This document shows, piece by piece, positions 23,646 through 32,960 of a stretch of DNA of 64,000 bases. The number at the start of each line of letters is the position of its first letter. The stretch's first letter is position 1. Position numbers and translations under genes: made by a program. The notes under the pieces were generated by a model. The model was not told the DNA's origin. It ran no database searches and was given only the letters and a program-made list of their open reading frames with translations. The stretch comes from Thiothrix phosphatis (GTDB lineage: Bacteria > Pseudomonadota > Gammaproteobacteria > Thiotrichales > Thiotrichaceae): contig NZ_JAYMYJ010000152.1 in NCBI RefSeq assembly GCF_035668035.1, positions 1 to 64,000 on the forward strand, written 5' to 3'.

Positions 23646-26600
23646 ATGAACCTATCCTTTGACAAACTTGATCACTACTACCAGCAGGTCACCCGCATTA
23701 TCCTGTCACGCCAGCACCCGATCACTGGGTTGTTGCCCGCCAGTACGGCGGTCACCGCCCACGGCGATTACACCGATGCGTGGGTGCGTGACAACGTCTA
23801 CAGCATCTTGGCGGTATGGGGCCTGAGCTTGGCCTACCGTCGGCTTGACGAAAGTGATGGCCGCACCGTGCTGCTGGAACAGAGCGTGGTCAAACTCATG
23901 CGCGGCCTATTGCTTGCGATGATGCGCCAATCCGCCAAGGTGGAACGCTTCAAGCAGACGCAGAACCCACTCGATGCCTTACATGCAAAGTATGACACAA
24001 GTACTGGGTACCCAGTGGTGGGTGATGATGAGTGGGGTCACCTGCAACTCGATGCAACTTCCTTGTTCCTGCTGATGCTGGCACAGATGATTGCTTCAGG
24101 TCTACGCATTATCTTCACCATCGATGAAGTCAATTTCGTGCAGAATCTGGTGCACTACATTGGCCGCGCCTACCGCACGCCGGATTATGGCATTTGGGAG
24201 CGCGGCAACAAGATCAACCATGGCATTGCTGAAATCAACAGCAGTTCGGTCGGCATGGCGAAAGCGGCGCTGGAGGCCATGAACGGCTTCAACCTGTTTG
24301 GCACAGGCGGCGGGCAGGCGTCGGTTGTGCATGTGGTGCCTGATGAGGTGGCGCGCGCCCGCATCACGCTCGAATCCAGTCTGCCGAGTGAATCCCTGTC
24401 GAAAGAAGTCGATGCTGCCACCCTGAGCGTGGTCGGCTACCCGGCTTTCGCAGTCGAAGACACTGCTTTGGTCGAAGAAACCATCCATGAAGTCGTAAGC
24501 AAGCTGGAAGGCCGTTACGGCTGCAAGCGCTTCCTGCGCGATGGCCACCAGACCGTGATCGAAGACCACAACCGGCTGCATTACGAACCCGAGGAAATGT
24601 TGCAGTTCGAGCACATCGAATGTGAATGGCCGCTGTTTTTCACCTACCTGCTGCTTTACCACCTGTTCCGGGGTGATGAGCAACAGGCCAGAAGCTACCG
24701 CGACAAACTGGAAGGGTTGCTGGTCGAGCGTGACGGCGACCTGTTGTTGCCGGAGTTGTACCGGGTGCCGCTTGGGCGCATTGAGGCGGAACGCAACAAT
24801 CCCCGCAGCCAGGAGCGCGAACCCAACGAAAACGTGCCGCTGGTGTGGGCGCAGAGCCTGTATATCCTCGGCGCACTGATCCAGGATGGGTTGCTCGACG
24901 TGGCCGACATCGACCCGCTGGGCCGCCGCCTGCGGGTGGGGCGGCGGCGTGGGCGGCGCGTGCAGTTTGCGCTGCTGGCCGATTCGCCCAGCATCAAACA
25001 GCGCCTGGAGGAAAAGGGCATCAAGGCGGAGACGCGCAGCGAAGTTTCCCCTGTCGTCATCCATGAAGCCACCGCCTTGGCTGAAGCTTACTGCCAGCTT
25101 GGCCGTAACCCGCGCCTCGGCCTCAGCGGCCGACCTTTGCGCCATTTGCGTGGGCTGGCGACCAGCAGCGTCTATACCTTCGCGGGCAAGCGCATGCTGT
25201 TCCAGCCGCAGTTCATGAACCGGCACGATTTCTACCTGAGCCTCGACAATGTGATGCTGGTCGAACGCTTGAAGATGATCCTTGCGTATGTCAGTAAGCA
25301 ATGGGATGCCCCCGGGAGGCCACTGGTCGTCCTGGTTGTCAGCGAACGCATGTTGACGGCGGAGGGCAGTGCTGCGCTGCTGAATTTCATGGACCAATGC
25401 CGCGAAGGCCAGGTTGACGGCACACCGGTGCAACTGGGCCGGGTTGCGAGCTTTTTGCCGACCGCTGGACGTGAACGCATCGATGCTTTGCACGGTTACC
25501 AGTTTCCGGATGGCAGCGGCGACGAGGGGATCCGCCCCTGTTTTGCGCTGATGCCGCTGACGGACAACGGAAGCCATACGGAATCCGCCGCCGCGCCTTC
25601 CCCTGAACCGCTGGGTGATGGTGACCTGATCGGGCTGGTGACGACGCGGGCGGACTTGCAGGTGCAGTTCGACGCTTTGCGGCAGCTGGCTTCCCGCCAC
25701 GGCCTCGGTTTTGATACCGGCCTGCGCGACCTGGAGGGTCAACCCGCGCGGGTGGGCAACCTGCTTGAAGAGGTTTATGCGCGTGCCTGTGAGGCGCGCT
25801 GCTGGCGTTTGATCCGGTTGAGTGCGGCGGTGCTGGGCAAGCACGACATCAACCTGGAAGGCGCCGCCACCGAAATCGTGGCGCACCAGCGGGCGTTGAG
25901 CGTGTCGCGTTCGTACAGCCGTGATTCGACCTTCCGCCGCCCGATGGGGGCCGACGAACTGTTGCAGGCCATCCGCCAATTCAACCCCGACGATTTGCGC
26001 GCGCAAATCCTGACCCTGGAGCTGATCATTAACCTGGGGCAGTTGTTGCGCTCGCACCCTGAACTGTTGGCCAATATGACCATGATCCGCACCGGGCAAC
26101 TGTTGCAGCTGATTGCAGTGCGCCTGGAGCGTGAAAAGCGCCTGTCGATCAATGACGCGATGGATGTGCTGATGGAAATGGCGCCGTATGAATTGGCCAG
26201 GACGGTGCGTGATGTGCTCGAACATTACCAGGACGCCAGGGACACCCTGTTGCAAATGGAGCTGATGAATGTGTCAGCGGATTCAGGCGGCATGGTCACA
26301 GTCAAGTTCGACGCCAGCCTGGACCCGGATCTTGCTGATGCCGCGAACTGGCACGAGTGGCGCTCCATCCAGGGCAGCATCGGGCGTTACCGGGAAAGCT
26401 TCTTTGAGGGTGTCTGGGACATCGTCAACCAAAGCCAGGGCTTGGTGATCGGGGATCAGTGGAACCCCAAATTGCGCCTCGACCACAAGTTGTGTGCCGA
26501 CATGACACGCGGCGAAAAGCTTTTCAAGGATCGCGTCGAACATATCCTCAACAAGACGCCAGCGCCGGACAGCCGCCAACTGTACACCGAAGCCTTGCAG

Positions 26601-26849
26601 GTGCTGATGGTGGTGATGCGGAAAAACCCTGGGCTGCGGATTGACGATACGCTGTTCATCGATGTCATTATCGGCCATGCTGTGCGTCTGGCTTGGGAGC
26701 AAGGCAACCCAGGGCAGAGCGCAGATTACGACCAATACCGGGGCAGTGCCTGGAGCGAGTTTTACCTGTACCCGCCCTCCAGGGTCGCCAACCATGTGGT
26801 CGCTGCGCTGGCGTATCTACTGAACAATGGCACAAGGGAAACACCATGA
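23646..26849 (+). CDS. Phosphorylase-kinase alpha/beta-like, GH15-related protein
   Basis: 1067 residues. The N-terminal half has the (alpha/alpha)6 glucoamylase-like fold of phosphorylase kinase alpha/beta subunits: RIILSRQHPITGLLPAST, HGDYTDAWVRDNVYSILAVW, and NKINHGIAEINSSSVGMAKA. The large C-terminal part resembles the regulatory region of the eukaryotic subunits. Bacterial relatives are annotated as GH15 proteins with no firm substrate. It overlaps glk by ATGA and lies beside glgX, opcA and zwf, so a role in glycogen or maltodextrin breakdown or its control is likely. A long antisense open frame is only a codon shadow. Confidence 0.85.
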   Translation: MNLSFDKLDHYYQQVTRIILSRQHPITGLLPASTAVTAHGDYTDAWVRDNVYSILAVWGLSLAYRRLDESDGRTVLLEQSVVKLMRGLLLAMMRQSAKVERFKQTQNPLDALHAKYDTSTGYPVVGDDEWGHLQLDATSLFLLMLAQMIASGLRIIFTIDEVNFVQNLVHYIGRAYRTPDYGIWERGNKINHGIAEINSSSVGMAKAALEAMNGFNLFGTGGGQASVVHVVPDEVARARITLESSLPSESLSKEVDAATLSVVGYPAFAVEDTALVEETIHEVVSKLEGRYGCKRFLRDGHQTVIEDHNRLHYEPEEMLQFEHIECEWPLFFTYLLLYHLFRGDEQQARSYRDKLEGLLVERDGDLLLPELYRVPLGRIEAERNNPRSQEREPNENVPLVWAQSLYILGALIQDGLLDVADIDPLGRRLRVGRRRGRRVQFALLADSPSIKQRLEEKGIKAETRSEVSPVVIHEATALAEAYCQLGRNPRLGLSGRPLRHLRGLATSSVYTFAGKRMLFQPQFMNRHDFYLSLDNVMLVERLKMILAYVSKQWDAPGRPLVVLVVSERMLTAEGSAALLNFMDQCREGQVDGTPVQLGRVASFLPTAGRERIDALHGYQFPDGSGDEGIRPCFALMPLTDNGSHTESAAAPSPEPLGDGDLIGLVTTRADLQVQFDALRQLASRHGLGFDTGLRDLEGQPARVGNLLEEVYARACEARCWRLIRLSAAVLGKHDINLEGAATEIVAHQRALSVSRSYSRDSTFRRPMGADELLQAIRQFNPDDLRAQILTLELIINLGQLLRSHPELLANMTMIRTGQLLQLIAVRLEREKRLSINDAMDVLMEMAPYELARTVRDVLEHYQDARDTLLQMELMNVSADSGGMVTVKFDASLDPDLADAANWHEWRSIQGSIGRYRESFFEGVWDIVNQSQGLVIGDQWNPKLRLDHKLCADMTRGEKLFKDRVEHILNKTPAPDSRQLYTEALQVLMVVMRKNPGLRIDDTLFIDVIIGHAVRLAWEQGNPGQSADYDQYRGSAWSEFYLYPPSRVANHVVAALAYLLNNGTRETP

Positions 26850-27856
26850 CATATCTATTGGCAGGCGATGTGGGCGGCACCAAAACCGTTTTAGGCCTGT
26901 ACCTTGCGGATGACGGCAAGTCAGGCAGTGCGCCGCTGCAAGCTGTCCATAAGGCGGTCTACCCCAGCTCAGGTTATGCGCTGTTCAGCGATTTGGTCAG
27001 CGGGTTTCTGGCTGAGGTGCCGCTGCACCGCCCCGCCGCCGCCTGTTTCGGCATCGCCGGGCCGATCCAGGATCAGCGTTGTGACGCCACCAACCTGCCA
27101 TGGGTGATTGATGCGCACACACTGGCCACCAGCTTTGGCTTCAGTGACGTATGCCTGCTGAATGACCTGGAGGCGGCGGCTTACGGCATGCTGCATTTGG
27201 CGGCTGACGAATTCGTTGAACTTAATCCGCATGCCGTATCCCAGGCCGGGCATGCAGCCGTGATCGCCGCCGGGACTGGGCTGGGTGAAGCCATCCTGGC
27301 GTGGGATGGCCAGCGCCATATCGTCATGCCGACCGAAGGCGGTCATAGTGATTTTGGCCCCAATTCCAGTCAGGAAGATGCGCTGTTGCTGTTCCTGCGC
27401 AAACGTTTCGGGGGGCATGTCAGTGGCGAGCGCATCCTGGCCGGTAATGGTTTTGGCAACCTGTACGATTTTCTGCGCGCGTCCAGCCATGCTGCGCCGA
27501 ACCCGGAGGTCGAGGCTGAAATGCTGCACGAAGACCGTAACGCCGTGATCAGCCGCCATGGCCTTGCAGGCTCCGACCCGTTATGCGCCGAAACCATGCG
27601 TTTGTTTGTGCGCATCTACGGCAGTGAGGCGGGCAATCTTGCCTTGAAATGCTTGCCTCGGGGCGGCATTTACATCGGCGGCGGCATTGGCCCCAAGATT
27701 CGGGCAGCGCTGGAAACCGGCGTGTTCATGCAGGGTTTCCTCGACAAGGGGCGCATGGCGCGCGCCATCGAGCACATCCCGGTGCGCCTGTCGTTGAACC
27801 CTGAAGCCCCATTGTTGGGCGCTGCGCACATGGCGATGTCCCGTTTCCGCCGCTGA
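26846..27856 (+). CDS. glk: Glucokinase
   Basis: 336 residues from the ATG at 26846, overlapping the upstream stop. ATP-binding LAGDVGGTKTVLGLY, GIAGPI, LLNDLEAAAYG (catalytic Asp), the AAGTGLGEAIL glucose loop and PTEGGHSDFGP are the bacterial Glk family signatures. Phosphorylates glucose released from glycogen to glucose 6-phosphate, feeding Zwf encoded 3 kb away. Confidence 0.95.
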   Translation: MTYLLAGDVGGTKTVLGLYLADDGKSGSAPLQAVHKAVYPSSGYALFSDLVSGFLAEVPLHRPAAACFGIAGPIQDQRCDATNLPWVIDAHTLATSFGFSDVCLLNDLEAAAYGMLHLAADEFVELNPHAVSQAGHAAVIAAGTGLGEAILAWDGQRHIVMPTEGGHSDFGPNSSQEDALLLFLRKRFGGHVSGERILAGNGFGNLYDFLRASSHAAPNPEVEAEMLHEDRNAVISRHGLAGSDPLCAETMRLFVRIYGSEAGNLALKCLPRGGIYIGGGIGPKIRAALETGVFMQGFLDKGRMARAIEHIPVRLSLNPEAPLLGAAHMAMSRFRR

Positions 27857-27859
27857 CAG

Positions 27860-29932
27860 TCAGGCCAATTCCAGAACCACGATGCAGCGCCCCTCCACCC
27901 TGAGCTGGGGCGAACTGATGGCGGGTTGCGCGCCGGGTTCATGGATTCCTGGCGTGCTGGCGGTGTCGATGGCGAGGTGCCACTGTTTGCCGGGGAAGGG
28001 CGGCAAAGCGAAGGTTTGCGCTTCCTCAGACATGTTCAGCACGGCATGCAGCAACGGTTCGTCGGGTGCCAAGCCTGCCAGCGTGAAAGCGAGATGGCGG
28101 GCGTTCGGGTCGTTCCAAGGCACGGTATTGAGTTTGGTCCCATGCCAGCTAATGTCGGGCAGGTCATGGCTGGGGTTAATCCGGCCTGTGAGGAAACGTG
28201 CCCGGCTCAGGCTCGGATGGCGGCGGCGCAACCGTACCATGCCCTGGACAAACGCGAGCATGTCAGCGTTGCGTTCCAGCAGGCTCCAGTCCTGCCAGGA
28301 AAGGGTGTTGTCCTGGCAATAGGTGTTGTTGTTGCCCTGTTTGGTGGCGAGCACCTCATCACTGCCGTGCAGCATCGGCACACCCTGACTAAGCATCAGG
28401 ATGGCGATGAAATTTTTGGCCTGACGGCGGCGCACCCGGTCGATACGCGGGTCAGCGGTCGGCCCCTCCACGCCGTAGTTGGCGCTCAGGTTATGGTTGT
28501 GGCCGTCGCGGTTGTCCTCGCCATTGGCTTCATTATGTTTGCCTTCGAAACTGACCAGATCCCACAGGGTGTAACCGTCGTGGCAGGTGACGAAATTGAT
28601 CGAGTTCCACGGCAGGCGCCCACGGGACTGGTACAGGTCGCTGGAGCCGCACAGGCGGGTGGCGACCTCCGCAATCAGGCCACCATCGCCCCGCACAAAC
28701 GCCCGGATCACGTCCCGGTAGCGGCCATTCCATTCCGCCCAGCGAAAGCCGGGGAAATCCCCCAACTGGTAAAGGCCGACGGCGTCCCAGGCTTCGGCGA
28801 TGATATGGGTGCGGCTCAAGAATGGCGACAGCTCGATGTGCCACAGCATCGGCGCATGGCGTTGCGGGTTGCCATCCTCGCCGCGTGCCATGGCGCTGGC
28901 AAGGTCGAAGCGGAAGCCATCCACATGCATCTCTTCCACCCAGTAGCGCAGGGCGTCCACCAGGAAGCGGTTCACCACCGGATGGTTGCAGTTCACCGTA
29001 TTGCCGCAGCCGGTGTAATCCCGGTAACGGCTGCGGTCGAAGAAATCGAGGTGGTAGAACATCTCGTTGCCGAAGGCCTTAAAGCTGATGGTGGGGCCAA
29101 AGGGGCTGCCCTCGGATGTGTGGTTGAAGACAACATCCAGGATCACGCCGATACCCGCCCGGTGCAACGCCTTGACCATATCGCGGAATTCGTCGCGGGC
29201 GCGCGCCGGGCTCACCGCAAAGTGTGGGTGGGGCGCATAGAAACTGTGGGTGCTGTAGCCCCAATAGTTGCTGAGGCCAAAGGATGACGTTTTGGGCGGC
29301 AAATCCTGGCGGTCGAAAGCCATCACCGGCATCAGCTCCACATGGGTGATGCCCAGCGCCTGCAAATGGGGAATTTTTTCAATGACCCCGGCAAAGGTGC
29401 CAGGATGCGCCACGCCGGATGACGGGTGCCGGGTGAAGCCGCCGACATGCATTTCGTAGATGACCGATTCGTTCAACGGGATATACAGCGGGGTGTCGCC
29501 TTCCCAGTCGTAGCTGTCGTCCTGCACCAACGCCCGCATTGCCTGGGCAATGTTGTTGCCGGGCAGGGAAGCCGCCTGACGGCTCCACAGCCGGTCGCTG
29601 ATGGTGGTGGCCCACGGATCCAGCAGCGCCTTTTCGCCGTCGAAGCGGCAGCCCGTTGCACGGGTGTCGCTCGGGCCGTGGGCGCGCCAGTTGTAATAGA
29701 CCCCCATTGGCAGGCCAAGCACCAGCACATGCCAGAAGAAAAAGGTGCGGTGGGTGTCAGGGTCCAGCCCAATGACCTGAAACGGCTCCAGGCTGTCATC
29801 AGCCTCGAACAGCAGCAATTCCAGGCGCTCCGCGTGCTGGGAAAAGACGCAGAAATTCACACCATTTTCGGTGATGGTGGCACCGCCCTGGTTCCAAGTC
29901 CCAGGGGCGGCGGAGTAATTAGGATGCGCCAT
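27860..29932 (-). CDS. glgX: Glycogen debranching enzyme GlgX
   Basis: 690 residues. N-terminal CBM48 (GGATITENGVNFCVFSQHAE), GH13 barrel with catalytic Asp in DGFRFDLASAMA, Glu in IIAEAWDA and Asp in VTCHDG, plus the GlgX-specific VVFNHTSEGSPFGPTISFKA. Hydrolyses alpha-1,6 branches left by glycogen phosphorylase. Convergent with glk (3 bp between stops). Upstream of it are opcA and zwf on the same strand. Confidence 0.96.
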   Translation of the reverse strand: MAHPNYSAAPGTWNQGGATITENGVNFCVFSQHAERLELLLFEADDSLEPFQVIGLDPDTHRTFFFWHVLVLGLPMGVYYNWRAHGPSDTRATGCRFDGEKALLDPWATTISDRLWSRQAASLPGNNIAQAMRALVQDDSYDWEGDTPLYIPLNESVIYEMHVGGFTRHPSSGVAHPGTFAGVIEKIPHLQALGITHVELMPVMAFDRQDLPPKTSSFGLSNYWGYSTHSFYAPHPHFAVSPARARDEFRDMVKALHRAGIGVILDVVFNHTSEGSPFGPTISFKAFGNEMFYHLDFFDRSRYRDYTGCGNTVNCNHPVVNRFLVDALRYWVEEMHVDGFRFDLASAMARGEDGNPQRHAPMLWHIELSPFLSRTHIIAEAWDAVGLYQLGDFPGFRWAEWNGRYRDVIRAFVRGDGGLIAEVATRLCGSSDLYQSRGRLPWNSINFVTCHDGYTLWDLVSFEGKHNEANGEDNRDGHNHNLSANYGVEGPTADPRIDRVRRRQAKNFIAILMLSQGVPMLHGSDEVLATKQGNNNTYCQDNTLSWQDWSLLERNADMLAFVQGMVRLRRRHPSLSRARFLTGRINPSHDLPDISWHGTKLNTVPWNDPNARHLAFTLAGLAPDEPLLHAVLNMSEEAQTFALPPFPGKQWHLAIDTASTPGIHEPGAQPAISSPQLRVEGRCIVVLELA

Positions 29933-30019
29933 TGTATGCTCCGGCTACAGGCTATAGAGGTGGGGTCGTGTTTCAGGAGTCGATTGTATAAGCATCTAGC
30001 CGGTGCGGGCAGTGAAATC

Positions 30020-31147
30020 TCAGCCCAGCAGCACGTTTGTCATGCTGTTGCCGGTTTCCAGGGCGCGCTCGAACACCTTGTCACGCGCCCGGTGCGCCAT
30101 TTGCGCCGCCACCAAATCGGCCTGGCTGGCGGCAGGCGCATGGATCAGCCGCACCGGGATATCCGATTCGGCTTCGACCACGCCGAGACGCTCTGCGCCA
30201 AGGTTGGCGAACACGGCACGGCGCTCCACAGTGCCTTCCCGCCAGCGCCAATCAATGCGCGCCAGCCCCGGCGGTACATCAGCCACCCGCGTCAGGGTGA
30301 CGGGCACCCGGCGGTTGGCAATGCTGAATTGCCACACGGTCTGTTTGCCTGCAACCACTTTGCCGCCCTCGACCCGCCAGCCCAACAGCGAGGCCAGCCA
30401 CCCCACCAGCAGGGCTGACATGGCCACGGTGTGCGGTCCATGCTCAATTTGCAGGTTGCTGACGGCAGACAGGGCATTGGGCTGCACTGTCGGGTCAAGC
30501 ATCTGGCTAAGTAGGTTGCGCCAATGCTTCAGGCGTCGCCAGGCCAAGTTATAGACCACATAGTCAGCGCCTTGCGCCTTTACCCAGCGTGACATCGCCT
30601 GCATCCCCTTGGTCGGCGATTTCCAGCCGAAGCTGTCGTAGATGATCTGGTCAGCCATGGCGGTGAGCGGGTTGAAGGTTTCGCTGAGGGAAGGGGCTGG
30701 CTCCAGTGACGCCCACCATAGGGTGGTTGGCAGGTCGCCGACCAGATGGGCGCGTGCCACTGGGGCAAGGCGCTTGCGCGCGCTGGCATCAGCGATGACG
30801 CGGATCAGCTCGGCGCTGACCTGCAAGCCGCTGGACAGCTTGCTGTACAGCCCGGAGACAAACACATCCAGCCCCGGTTCGCCGGTATGGCCCAGGCCGG
30901 TCAGCAGGATCACGCGGCACGGGTGCGCCGAGACGATGCGTGGCAGGGCTTCATTGACTTTCAGGGTCTGCTCGTCGTCGTCGCAATAAATGATCAGATT
31001 GGACATGCAGGCGCGGGTGACCACTTGGTTTTCACCCAGTTCCTGGTTCAATCCGGCCCAGATGGTGTCCAGTTCACGCGGTATGTGGCGGATACGGACG
31101 TTTTTTTCCTCGACCCGGAGGAGGCGATGGCGCGGTTTTTCGTTCAT
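30020..31147 (-). CDS. opcA: Glucose-6-phosphate dehydrogenase assembly protein OpcA
   Basis: 375 residues from the ATG at 31147, overlapping the zwf stop (ATGA). Features: ACMSNLIIYCDDDEQTLKVN, HPCRVILLTG, AHLVGDLPTTLWWASLEPAP. OpcA is an allosteric activator of Zwf best known from cyanobacteria and actinobacteria; in cyanobacteria it makes G6PDH redox-sensitive and supports nitrogenase with NADPH. Its tight coupling to zwf fits the same job here. Confidence 0.93.
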   Translation of the reverse strand: MNEKPRHRLLRVEEKNVRIRHIPRELDTIWAGLNQELGENQVVTRACMSNLIIYCDDDEQTLKVNEALPRIVSAHPCRVILLTGLGHTGEPGLDVFVSGLYSKLSSGLQVSAELIRVIADASARKRLAPVARAHLVGDLPTTLWWASLEPAPSLSETFNPLTAMADQIIYDSFGWKSPTKGMQAMSRWVKAQGADYVVYNLAWRRLKHWRNLLSQMLDPTVQPNALSAVSNLQIEHGPHTVAMSALLVGWLASLLGWRVEGGKVVAGKQTVWQFSIANRRVPVTLTRVADVPPGLARIDWRWREGTVERRAVFANLGAERLGVVEAESDIPVRLIHAPAASQADLVAAQMAHRARDKVFERALETGNSMTNVLLG

Positions 31148-32688
31148 AGCAGCCGCCATTTGAAACCATCATTTTCGATCATGCGCTCCGCCTCGACCGG
31201 CCCCCAGGAGCCAGCCGTGTATTCAGGCAGCCAGCGCACCCCACTGCTGTTCCAGGCGTCCAGGATGTCTTCAATGAACACCCAGGAGCGCTCCACCGCA
31301 TCGCGCCGCATGAACAGGGTCGCGTCACCGGCCATCACATCCAGCATCAGGCGCTCGTAGGCTTCGGGCGACTGGTCGCCGAAGGTGGAGCCGTAACGGA
31401 AGTCCATTTTCACCGGGAAGATGCGCACCTTCGGCCCTGGCAGTTTGGTGGATATGCCCAGTGACAGCCCCTCGTTGGGCTGGATGCTCAACGCCAGCAC
31501 GTTCTGTGCAATCGGATGGCTGGGGTCGGCATTGAACAACACCGGCGGGACGCCCCGGAAATGCACCGCAATCTCGCTGGCACGCTTGGTCATGCGCTTG
31601 CCGGTGCGGATGTAGAAAGGCACCCCGGCCCAGCGCCAGTTGTCGATGAACACCTTCAGCGCGACGAAGGTTTCGGTGGTGGAATCCGGCCCGACGCCTT
31701 CCTCGCGGCGGTAGCCGGGCACATCAAAGCCTTCGTGGTAACCCGGCCCGTATTGCGCGCGCACCACATGCTGGTTGACGATGTCCGGGGTGATGGGGCG
31801 CAGGCAGTTCAGCACATCCTGGCGATGGTCGCGGATGACGTCGGCGCGCATCGCCCAAGGCGGTTCCATGGCGATCAGGGTCAGCAATTGCAGGATGTGG
31901 TTTTGCACCATGTCGCGCAGCGCCCCGGCATGGTCGTAATAACCGGCGCGTGTGCCGACACCTTCCGCTTCAGCCACAGTGATCTGCACATGTTCGATGT
32001 ATTTGTGGTTCCACAGCGGCTCGAAGATCGAGTTGCCGAAGCGCATCACCAAAATGTTCTGCACCGTCTCTTTGCCGAGGTAATGGTCGATGCGGTAAAT
32101 CTGGCTCTCGTCGAGGTTGCGCCCCAGCACATCATTCACCTGACGGGCGCTTTGCAGGTCGTGGCCGATCGGCTTCTCCACAATCACGCGTGAGAAATGC
32201 TGGGCATCATCAACCGGATAAACCAGCCCGGCGTCATTGAGGTTCTGCACGCAGGTTTCGATCAGGGCAGGCGGGATGGCCAAGTAAAACACCCGGTTGC
32301 CTGGGATGCCGAAGGTCTGGTCGATTTCTTCCAAGCGCTGCTTGAGCCGCTGGTAGGTCTGTGGGTCAGTGAAGGAGCCGGACTCATAGTGCAGCATGCG
32401 CTCAAAGTCGGGCCAGTATTGCTCATCCAGGGGTTGGCGCGAGAAACGCTCAATGCCTTCGCGGGCGAACTGCCGATAGCCCTGGTCATCCATTTCCTGC
32501 AACGCCACGCCCAGCAGGGCGAAGCTGGCGGGCAGCGCGCCATCCAGGGACTGGTTATAAACCGCTGGCAACAGCTTGCGCTTGGAAAGGTCGCCCCCGC
32601 CCCCGAAGATCACTAAGGTGCAAGGCTGGGCCAATTGGTCTTCTTGTAGGCCAGCCAGCAGGGGGTTGGAAACAGGTGGTTGGGTCAT
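31144..32688 (-). CDS. zwf: Glucose-6-phosphate 1-dehydrogenase
   Basis: 514 residues from the ATG at 32688 with AGGAGAG. NADP-binding FGGGGDLSKRKLLPA (GxGGDLxxRK), active-site RIDHYLGKETVQNILVMRFG, and RTGKRMTKRASEIAVHF. First step of the oxidative pentose phosphate pathway, yielding NADPH. Preceded by a 61-codon frame whose stop overlaps its start (ATGA) and followed by opcA with the same overlap. Confidence 0.97.
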   Translation of the reverse strand: MTQPPVSNPLLAGLQEDQLAQPCTLVIFGGGGDLSKRKLLPAVYNQSLDGALPASFALLGVALQEMDDQGYRQFAREGIERFSRQPLDEQYWPDFERMLHYESGSFTDPQTYQRLKQRLEEIDQTFGIPGNRVFYLAIPPALIETCVQNLNDAGLVYPVDDAQHFSRVIVEKPIGHDLQSARQVNDVLGRNLDESQIYRIDHYLGKETVQNILVMRFGNSIFEPLWNHKYIEHVQITVAEAEGVGTRAGYYDHAGALRDMVQNHILQLLTLIAMEPPWAMRADVIRDHRQDVLNCLRPITPDIVNQHVVRAQYGPGYHEGFDVPGYRREEGVGPDSTTETFVALKVFIDNWRWAGVPFYIRTGKRMTKRASEIAVHFRGVPPVLFNADPSHPIAQNVLALSIQPNEGLSLGISTKLPGPKVRIFPVKMDFRYGSTFGDQSPEAYERLMLDVMAGDATLFMRRDAVERSWVFIEDILDAWNSSGVRWLPEYTAGSWGPVEAERMIENDGFKWRLL

Positions 32689-32870
32689 GGTCTGCTCTCC
32701 TGCATGGTGGGCCGCCAAGCCATCGCCTCGATTACGGGCGACAAACCGCGCACTGAGCCAGTGCGGTTTTTATGCCCGATGCACGCCAGACAAGCGTTGT
32801 GTGAGGGAAGGCTGCGCCGCACCTGGGCGCGTTGGGTAAAATCTTCGGCAGTCTGATGAAACAAGGCCAT
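32685..32870 (-). CDS. Small unknown protein coupled to zwf
   Basis: 61 residues. The evidence is mainly translational: a full AGGAGG site spaced before the ATG at 32870, and a stop that overlaps the zwf start as ATGA. The protein has a CLAC pair followed by Ile-Gly-His (ACLACIGHKNRTG) and is basic. I recognise no family. It could be a genuine small protein, possibly metal-binding, or a leader frame that couples translation into zwf. Confidence 0.55.
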   Translation of the reverse strand: MALFHQTAEDFTQRAQVRRSLPSHNACLACIGHKNRTGSVRGLSPVIEAMAWRPTMQESRP

Positions 32871-32921
32871 AGTGCCTCCTCAGTCGTTGTCGCCGGTGGG
32901 TTTAGGCGGGCGCAGAACTGG

Positions 32922-32941
32922 TCTCCCCCGCTATGGGGAGA
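32922..32941. other. Short hairpin after the Fe-S protein gene
   Basis: TCTCCCC and GGGGAGA form a 7-bp stem over a 6-nt loop, 20 bp past the stop of the minus-strand gene ending at 32961. No T run, so at best a weak transcript end or processing site. Confidence 0.35.
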
Positions 32942-32960
32942 AAGAAGCAAATTCCATGCC

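Noticed and set aside
23450..23665. 71-codon minus-strand frame upstream of the ATP-grasp gene
   Set aside because: It runs through the sigma54 promoter and into the ATP-grasp start in another frame; no homology recognised.
24102..26255. 717-codon minus-strand frame opposite the phosphorylase-kinase-like gene
   Set aside because: Low-complexity Gln/His/Arg-rich translation typical of a shadow of a GC-rich gene.
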